DNA of 16,767 nucleotides, taken from positions 1 to 16,767 of the forward strand of contig JAAAJB010000696.1 of assembly GCA_016098155.1 (NCBI GenBank). The letters run 5' to 3'. A program made the translations under genes and the position numbers. Shown here one piece after another: positions 8,804-16,767 of this stretch. The notes under the pieces are model-generated. The model did no database searches. It worked only from the letters and a program-made list of their open reading frames with translations, and was not told the DNA's origin. The number at the start of each line of letters is the position of its first letter. Within the stretch, counting starts at the first letter, position 1. The stretch is from Actinomortierella ambigua (lineage: Eukaryota; Mortierellomycota; Mortierellomycetes; Mortierellales; Mortierellaceae).

Positions 8804-8964
8804 TGTTGCGATGGTCATATTTGTTATATTTTGTTACAATGGAAGATGGAGTGTTTATGCGCTCCCGTTCACCAACAATCGAACACTCAGTCTCTGTCTA
8901 CCTAGAACAGCGACTACTGCTCCCTTGACTCCCCGGGTCGTATTACATGGTAGCAGAGCTGGTT
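8804..8964 (+). mobile_element. Probable LTR end plus primer-binding site of a Ty1/copia-type retrotransposon (remnant)
   Basis: The sequence ends ...ATTACA at 8947 and is followed directly by TGGTAGCAGAGC at 8948, the layout of an LTR ending in CA next to a tRNA primer-binding site. The left edge is uncertain. TGTTGCG at 8804 is one candidate, giving a 144-bp LTR; TGTTA at 8821 and 8831 are others. No gag-pol coding region, second LTR or target duplication is visible, so this is at most a solo LTR with a fragment of the internal region. Where the element ends on the right is unknown. No close repeat copy exists in the window. Confidence 0.5.
8948..8964 (+). other. Primer-binding site matching initiator tRNA-Met 3' end
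   Basis: TGGTAGCAGAGCTGGTT is the complement of a tRNA 3' end reading AACCAGCTCTGCTACCA. Eukaryotic initiator tRNA-Met commonly begins AGCAGAG and ends CTCTGCTACCA (vertebrates) or GGCTCTGATACCA (plants), so this fits a fungal initiator tRNA. The match to this organism's own tRNA cannot be checked here, because the tRNA gene is outside the window. Confidence 0.55.
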
Positions 8965-9383
8965 CGACCAACAGTCTCCGAGTACGTGCCTAGGTGCTCA
9001 ACTGACGCAGAGCATGAACAACCTCGATTGTTCGAAGGCCACTCGGAGAAGCCACGAGACCGCACCGGCTCAGCTACTTGTAACACGCCCGGTGAGCAAG
9101 TAAGAAACACTCGCCACCTAAATAGACAGATTCCTACATCGCTTGTATGGTTTTGGAAGGCAAAGGTCGAGCCTCGTGAGTAGACTGGGACAGAGAGGCG
9201 GCAATCATGCCAGTATCCATCAGCCGTTGGGGAAAGCTATTTGATTGGAAGGTGATATGGCAGTTTTCGCGTCAGTCTTGTACCCTAGCTGAAGAGAGAG
9301 AGAAAGGAATAGTGAGAGTGAGAGTGAGCATCTGAATACATGGATTACTGAGTGGGTAATGTTGTCTGTGATGAATCGAAAAG

Positions 9384-9406
9384 TTTTTTTTTTTGGGGGG
9401 GGGGGG
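9384..9406 (+). repeat. T11-G12 homopolymer junction
   Basis: Eleven T's are followed directly by twelve G's, then a purine-rich stretch. Such a G run could form a quadruplex and is prone to sequencing and assembly length errors. Confidence 0.9.
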
Positions 9407-9552
9407 CAAGGGCAGAGAGGAAAAGGGAGAGAGGAAAGAACCTTGTGGCTTTGTCGCGCATGTGTCACTGTGCGACCCGTTCCGTTCGCGCCTAGATGTT
9501 CAGGGTGGATTGTCAATCGCGCGCAGTGGCAGTGGGAGCCTCGGTGCACAAC

Positions 9553-9567
9553 GGTAGGCCGCCTACC
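9553..9567. repeat. Short perfect inverted repeat GGTAGGC-C-GCCTACC
   Basis: Seven-base arms around a single base, within a GC-rich region about 300 bp before the F-BAR ATG. It could be a dimeric transcription-factor site or chance. A second pair, AATGGCC at 9612-9618 and GGCCATT at 9643-9649, lies nearby with a 24-nt loop. Confidence 0.6.
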
Positions 9568-9768
9568 TGCCTGTGAACCAAGGCAGCACTATCGGGGGCC
9601 CCGACTGCCCGAATGGCCCTCATGCACGAGCCCTTGCAGGGAGGCCATTATTGTTGGTACTGTGGATATAGAAAGCCCTTTCCTCCCTTCCCCTACCCCC
9701 CTTTGCATCTTTACATTTACATCACACGCATATTCAACAAACACTTCTTTCTCTTTCTCTTTAACAAT

Positions 9769-9793
9769 ACACACACGCACACGCACACACACA
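9769..9793 (+). repeat. CA microsatellite in the F-BAR gene leader
   Basis: An imperfect CA repeat with two interrupting CG steps, 80 bp before the F-BAR ATG and just after a CTTT-rich tract. It probably lies in the promoter or 5' UTR. Confidence 0.85.
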
Positions 9794-9872
9794 GCTCACG
9801 TTCCTCCTAACAGACACCGCTACTTTCTCTCACCAACTGCTGCACCCTCACCAAGCTTGCCTCTCCCTATCA

Positions 9873-12738
<2,866 letters not shown>

Positions 12739-12743
12739 ACAGT

Positions 12744-12749
12744 CACGTG
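12744..12749. promoter_or_regulatory. CACGTG E-box upstream of RIX7
   Basis: GTCACGTG lies six bases after the F-BAR stop and 69 bp before the RIX7 ATG. It is the classic bHLH-site palindrome (Cbf1/Tye7/Pho4 type). Its position in an otherwise minimal promoter makes a regulatory role plausible; the cognate factor is unknown. Confidence 0.4.
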
Positions 12750-12784
12750 TTTATTTTTTTCGATGCATTCTTTTTTTCTTGGTC

Positions 12785-12790
12785 ATGTAA
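12785..12790 (+). promoter_or_regulatory. ATG-TAA minimal uORF before RIX7
   Basis: A start codon followed immediately by a stop codon, 27 nt upstream of the RIX7 ATG. Another ATG at 12763 opens a 72-codon frame that overlaps the RIX7 start out of frame. Either would matter only if the mRNA starts upstream of it. Confidence 0.35.
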
Positions 12791-12817
12791 CTTCTTTCGC
12801 ACACCACATCTCTCTTC

Positions 12818-15800
12818 ATGGGAAGGAAAAACAAAGCTGTCTTGGGCCGGTTGTCGGCCGGCCTGGACAACACCATTATCGCCCCCGTAATGCAGTTACA
12901 GACAGAAAACCCCGATATCACCTCCTACGAGATTGTCGCCAAACTAAAGGACTTGCCGCGCTTTCAGCGCCAGAAGCGTGACCTCATTGAGAAGTCTGTT
13001 GAGCGAGGTACTTGACAATATCACAGACCCTCATTTCGGCACTTCCATGGGTAGAATATGTTTCTTAACCAGCCTACTTGCTTGCGCCCTTCCCCCTCTC
13101 CTTTCCCCCTTCCCGATCCCACAGTCCTAGCTACCATCAAGAATCACAAAGAAGCAGGTCAAGCTGGTGCAGAGGACGACGAAGACGATGACGACGAGGA
13201 GGATTATGGCTCTATGACTGGACCCGACGGCTTACCAGTCGCTATGATGGAAGTCAAGGACACCAATAAGATGAACAAAAGCATCACTGGCCTCTGGAAC
13301 AGGAGCCTCAACAACAGCACCTCTGCTGCCAGCTCGACAGCAGCATCGCCTGTGCCATCAGAGCCAGGTACGCCTATCGTACCTTCGTATCCCAACTCCA
13401 CTGCCACTCCACAAGCTGCGCTTCCAGGATCAATACCCTCGGCCGACATAGACCCCCTAGCCACAGATGCTACTCCAACAGCATTAGCCCATGTGGCGAT
13501 CGACATGGCCAATGTAAATACACCGGGCAAGACGAAGAAACGAACAAAATCCACCGCTGGATCAGATGCGACTGGTGGTGGTAAGCGGCACAAGACGTCT
13601 GCCGGAACTGGCGAGAGTGGCACCCGTGGCGGTGAACATGCTCCTCCATCCGTACGACTGGAAGACCTTGGAGGTGTAGACCATTGCATTGAAAAGGTCA
13701 AGGAATACATTATGACGCCGCTTGCTCATCCAGAAGTCTACCAGCATATGGGCGTCAAGCCGCCACGAGGCATCCTACTGCATGGCCCTCCTGGCACGGG
13801 CAAGACCATGATGGCGAACGCGATTGCTGGCAGTCTAGGCGTTCCATTCATCACTATTTCGGCCCCCTCAGTCGTGTCGGGCATGTCTGGAGAGTCAGAG
13901 AAGAAGATCCGAGAGGTTTTTGAGGAAGCAAAGGATCTGGCGCCTTGTCTCCTGTTTATTGACGAGGTTGATGCTATCACCCCTAAGCGCGAGACAGCCC
14001 AGCGCGAGATGGAACGTCGAATTGTCGCCCAGTTGCTGACTTGCATGGATGGTACGATTGTCCTAGAGGCTTTGGATTTGATCAAATGAGGGAACAACAA
14101 TTGGAGCTCGTCAAAAAAAAAAGTTTACTTACCTGTAGTTGCATTTCATCTTCTCATTTCAAACTAGATCTCAGCTGGGAGAACACAAACGGCAAGCCTG
14201 TCATGATCATCGGCGCTACCAATCGTCCTGACGCGCTTGATCCAGCTCTGCGGCGAGCTGGTAGATTCGATGTTGAAATTAACGTTGGTGTCCCTGACCA
14301 AGAAGCTCGCGAACAGTACGTGGAGGAAGCCTAAGAAAAACAAAGCCTCTCGCGGGATGTTAAATGAAATAACTTGCCACTGACCCAGATTACCTCCACA
14401 CGCACACGATTTAGAATTTTGAAGGTCATGTCTTCAAAGCTGCGCCTTGCGGGTGACTTTGACTATAAGGAGCTCGCCAAGTTGACACCCGGATATGTTG
14501 GCGCCGATCTCAATGCACTGACATCGGCCGCAGGCGTCGTGGCATTGAAGCGCATCTTCCAGCAGATTGGCAACATTGACAAGATCAAGGAGGCCGAGGT
14601 CGTGGAGGGCGTGACGGATGAGTTTGAGATGATGGAAATGGATCAGAAGCCGGCAGCAGAAACAAACGAAGTACCGACTATCCCTGACGCAGGAAGCAAC
14701 ACAGCCACAGCTCTCCCTGGCGAGGAAGAGGACGAGGAGCAGGAGCAACAGCAACGCCGGCTGTCGCGTCATGAACCCGTGCACTCGATCACCGCGTTCT
14801 TGCAGTCGCACCCTGAGCCACTTACGCCCGAGCAGCTCGAGCCGCTCTTCATCACCAATGCCGACTTTATGGTGGCGCTCACGATGGTCCAGCCTTCTGC
14901 CAAACGTGAAGGCTTCGCCACGGTTCCCGATGTGACGTGGGATGATATTGGAGCGCTTTCGTACGTTCGTGAGGAGCTGCAGATGGCGGTGGTGGAACCG
15001 ATCAAATACCCACACTTGTTCCGGTCAGTAGGCATTCAGTCCCCGGCGGGTGTGCTGCTGTGGGGTCCACCCGGATGTGGCAAGACGATTTTGGCCAAGG
15101 CTGTTGCTAACGAGAGTCGGACCAACTTTATTTCCGTCAAGGGCCCCGAGCTACTGAACAAGTATGTGGGTGAGAGCGAGCGCGGTGTCCGTCAGGTCTT
15201 TGCGCGTGCGCGTGCCTCGGCACCGTGTGTTATCTTCTTTGACGAGCTGGATGCCCTTTGCTCGCGCCGTGATGACAACCAGTCGGACTCGTCGGCACGT
15301 ATTGTGAACACTCTGCTGACAGAGCTCGACGGTATGGAGAACCGATCGGCGGTGTATGTGATTGCGGCAACGAACCGACCTGACATGATCGACCCAGCCA
15401 TGCTGCGTCCTGGACGACTGGACAAGCTACTCTACGTGGAGCTACCCACGCCTCCAGAGCGATGGGAAATCCTCAAGACACTCACCAAAAAGTCACCACT
15501 CGGCCCCGATGTGTCGTTGGAGCGGATAGCGTTCGATGCACGCACGAGCCGATTCAGTGGTGCAGATCTGGCATCGTTGGTCCGTGAGGCTGCTGTGTCG
15601 GCTCTGAGGAATACACTGCGGCAGCGCAATGCCATGGGCAAAGAAGGTGAACTATTGACGGAGCGCGAGTTTGCCGAGGAGCAAAGCCGCGAGCGTGCCA
15701 AGCTGTATGGATTATCCAAGACGCCCTCGTCATCGTCTACAGCAGCAGCGACAGCAGAATCAGATGCATCGTCAGAATTCAAGCCGTTGATCCAGATCGC

Positions 15801-16155
15801 GTGGAAGGACTTTGAGACAGCCTTCTCCAAGATCTCGCCGAGCGTGTCACCTCAGGACAAGGAGAAGTATGACAGGCTTCGTGTCAAGCTGGGATGTGCA
15901 ACCGCCGAGTCGCTCAAGGAGGTTGAGGAGAAGAAGGAGAAGAAGAGGCAGCACAAGCAGCAGCACTTCCAGGCCTTGATGGAGGCCGTCTCGGGATCAT
16001 CGCCAGGCAACCAGGCAGACAGCGAGATGACGCCGGCGTCTGAGGATCTGAACGACGATCCCTTTGATGGCAATCGGTTACACATCAGCAAAGCAAAAAA
16101 GAAGAAAGGCAAAAGGCCCGCTGGAGACCCTGACGACTCTGATGGATCACTGTAA
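12818..16155 (+). CDS. RIX7: RIX7/NVL-type double AAA ATPase for 60S ribosome biogenesis, 4 exons
   Basis: Exons are 12818-13007, 13125-14051, 14168-14315 and 14415-16155, giving 1001 aa; yeast Rix7 is about 837 and human NVL about 856. The family extracts factors such as Nsa1 from nucleolar pre-60S particles. An N-terminal helical domain (about residues 1-80, [19 protein letters not shown]) matches the NVL/Rix7 N domain. An acidic run and a low-complexity segment with basic nuclear-signal-like KKRTKS and GKRHK follow. D1 has Walker A GPPGTGKT (about 284), Walker [11 protein letters not shown] (about 338) and [21 protein letters not shown]2 has Walker A GPPGCGKT (about 638), Walker [11 protein letters not shown] (about 692) and [20 protein letters not shown]. 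Both ATP sites look intact. The Lys-rich C-terminus (KKKKGKRP) suits a nucleolar protein. Extra length is in the linkers and tail. AATAAA follows six bases after the stop. Confidence 0.93.
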
Positions 16156-16161
16156 CTGCCC

Positions 16162-16167
16162 AATAAA
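16162..16167 (+). terminator. AATAAA polyadenylation signal, RIX7
   Basis: AATAAA begins seven bases after the RIX7 stop codon, followed by an A8 and then T-rich stretch (16180-16198). This predicts a very short 3' UTR of roughly 20-40 nt. Confidence 0.6.
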
Positions 16168-16206
16168 TATTTCAGTACAAAAAAAATTTGCTTTTTTGCC
16201 ACTTTC

Positions 16207-16222
16207 CTCTCTCTCTCTCTCT
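16207..16222 (+). repeat. CT microsatellite upstream of the last gene
   Basis: Eight CT units lie 65 bp before the first ATG of the downstream partial gene, probably in its promoter or leader. The surrounding 16168-16286 stretch holds no other recognisable feature. Confidence 0.85.
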
Positions 16223-16286
16223 AACCCTTCGCCCCATTGTGGAGAGCTGGCCCACGGACCCCGACATCTGCAACACCATCATATAG

Positions 16287-16703
16287 ATGTGGAGGCACCA
16301 GCGCGCAACAATGTTTGGCCGATGGCAGCACATTGGGACACTCCTACATAATGTTCCATCAGTATCCACTTTGGTGGCAACAAGCAATGTACACGCCCGG
16401 TGCATGCATTTTGCTCGTCGTTCAACTGATCGGTCCAGGACTCGAGTGGCTGCCAGCCAAAGACTGCCAACCGAGAACAATATCATCACGCGCCATTCGA
16501 CTTCGTGGACAAGAAATACAGTCGTGATCTCCAATGGCTTGATCCACCAACGGCAAGAGAAGCAGCAGCAGCCACCCAAAGAGCCAAAGATCGACCCTAC
16601 ATCATCACTCCCCTTTCTTGACTATCGGACCAACGACTCTCGGAATGTGTACTATACCAAGGATCGTGAGGAAGCCAACCGTTGGCTTGCCGGCAACCAG
16701 TAA
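16287..16703 (+). CDS. Probable first exon of a truncated gene; possible 3'-5' exonuclease-type protein
   Basis: An open frame of 138 codons runs to a TAA at 16701-16703, close to the window end. The first 60 residues are Arg/Ser/His-rich with few acids, resembling a mitochondrial presequence; Met9 at 16311 has the better context (A at -3). A Gln/Pro/Lys linker follows. The last 25 residues, including DSRNVYYTKDREEANRWLAG, resemble the opening strand and helix of RNase H-like 3'-5' exonuclease domains (WRN/EXD2 type). No catalytic DxE motif is reached. A GT donor (GTAATT) at 16700-16705 overlaps the stop codon, so the coding sequence may splice onward beyond the window. Alternatively this is a short complete frame. 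The family call is tentative; the existence of a coding exon is more likely than not. Confidence 0.4.
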   Translation: MWRHQRATMFGRWQHIGTLLHNVPSVSTLVATSNVHARCMHFARRSTDRSRTRVAASQRLPTENNIITRHSTSWTRNTVVISNGLIHQRQEKQQQPPKEPKIDPTSSLPFLDYRTNDSRNVYYTKDREEANRWLAGNQ

Positions 16704-16742
16704 TTCCTATGGGCGGTGGCATTTGAGAATAAGGGTTCACTT

Positions 16743-16767
16743 AAAAAAAAAAAAAAAAAAAAAAAAA
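16743..16767 (+). repeat. Poly(A) run of 25 at the window end
   Basis: The window terminates in 25 consecutive A's. An AATAAG sits at 16728-16733, nine bases before the run. The run may be an intronic homopolymer that stopped an assembly, or the tail of an inserted or cDNA-derived sequence. Confidence 0.9.

Larger units (their letters stand above)
8965..9872. other. Long gene-free stretch before the F-BAR gene
   Basis: No gene is supported on either strand; the frames here have low-complexity or random-looking products. Contents in order are: possible retrotransposon internal debris (8965 to perhaps 9180), a GA-rich tract (9291-9306) and GTGAGA repeats (9311-9328), a T11-G12 homopolymer junction (9384-9406), a purine-rich stretch to about 9440, a GC-rich segment with inverted repeats (about 9450-9650), then a CT-rich and CA-repeat leader running into the F-BAR ATG at 9873. 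Confidence 0.5.
12739..12817 (+). promoter_or_regulatory. 79-bp spacer: F-BAR 3' end and RIX7 promoter
   Basis: Only 79 bp lie between the F-BAR stop and the RIX7 start codon, so the 3' UTR of one gene and the promoter and leader of the other must overlap. It contains a CACGTG palindrome (12744-12749), two T7 runs, two upstream ATGs and a CT-rich end. No AATAAA or TATA box is seen. Confidence 0.6.

Noticed and set aside
8300..8905. 201-codon plus-strand open frame over the F-box gene end
   Set aside because: It overlaps the F-box CDS in another frame, has no recognisable domain and crosses the polyadenylation signal and LTR.
8940..9010. A tRNA gene or tRNA pseudogene on the minus strand
   Set aside because: Only the 3' acceptor sequence fits. 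No anticodon arm, D arm or full T loop can be folded upstream, whereas a primer-binding site explains the short match.
8947..9183. 78-codon frame starting at the LTR/PBS border as a gag start
   Set aside because: The predicted protein shows no gag-like motif, and its first codons are the primer-binding site itself.
9220..9549. 109-codon minus-strand frame
   Set aside because: Its product is mostly translation of microsatellites (Ser-Leu repeats) and the C12/A11 homopolymers.

Overview
This window looks like nuclear DNA from a filamentous, early-diverging fungus. A Mortierellomycota-like or other Mucoromycota-type genome fits best. The evidence is protein-coding genes broken by short GT-AG introns (I place 21, each about 80-180 nt), compact intergenic gaps, CT-rich leaders, an F-box/LRR protein with an acidic tract, and opisthokont or fungal families (ESS2, mitochondrial uS7, an RNF212/Zip3-type RING protein, a Cdc15/Imp2-type F-BAR-SH3 protein, RIX7/NVL). 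The lineage is an inference from style, not a database match. All splice models were assembled by hand; each multi-exon CDS adds up to a whole number of codons with matching phases across its junctions. 

Layout. (1) 317-2591 (+), 4 exons: ESS2/DGCR14-type spliceosome-associated nuclear protein, 627 aa. (2) 2887-3642 (-), 1 exon: mitochondrial small-subunit ribosomal protein uS7m, 251 aa, convergent with gene 1. (3) 3854-6261 (+), 7 exons: RNF212/Zip3-family meiotic RING protein, 567 aa, divergent from the uS7m gene over a 211-bp shared promoter. (4) 6477-8525 (+), 1 exon: F-box/leucine-rich-repeat protein, 682 aa. (5) 8526-9872: the only long gene-free stretch. It holds the presumed 3' UTR of gene 4, a probable Ty1/copia-type LTR end with an initiator-tRNA-Met primer-binding site (8948-8964), homopolymers and microsatellites, a GC-rich stretch with inverted repeats, and the leader of the next gene. 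(6) 9873-12738 (+), 10 exons: Cdc15/Imp2-type F-BAR plus SH3 cytokinesis protein, 631 aa. (7) 12818-16155 (+), 4 exons: RIX7/NVL double-AAA ribosome-biogenesis ATPase, 1001 aa, starting only 79 bp after the previous stop. (8) 16287-16703 (+): probable first exon of a gene cut by the window end, with a presequence-like N-terminus and a possible start of a 3'-5' exonuclease-type domain. The window ends in 25 A's. 

The genes do not form one pathway. They cover RNA processing, mitochondrial translation, meiotic recombination, ubiquitin-ligase substrate choice, cytokinesis and 60S ribosome maturation. I did not find an unmistakable new system. The points most worth a second look are the RNF212/Zip3-like protein whose RING carries a spacer of about 58 residues that no GT-donor intron can remove, the retrotransposon LTR/PBS remnant, tandem in-frame 3' splice sites in ESS2, the very tight F-BAR/RIX7 junction with an E-box and uORFs, and the poly(A) run ending the window.
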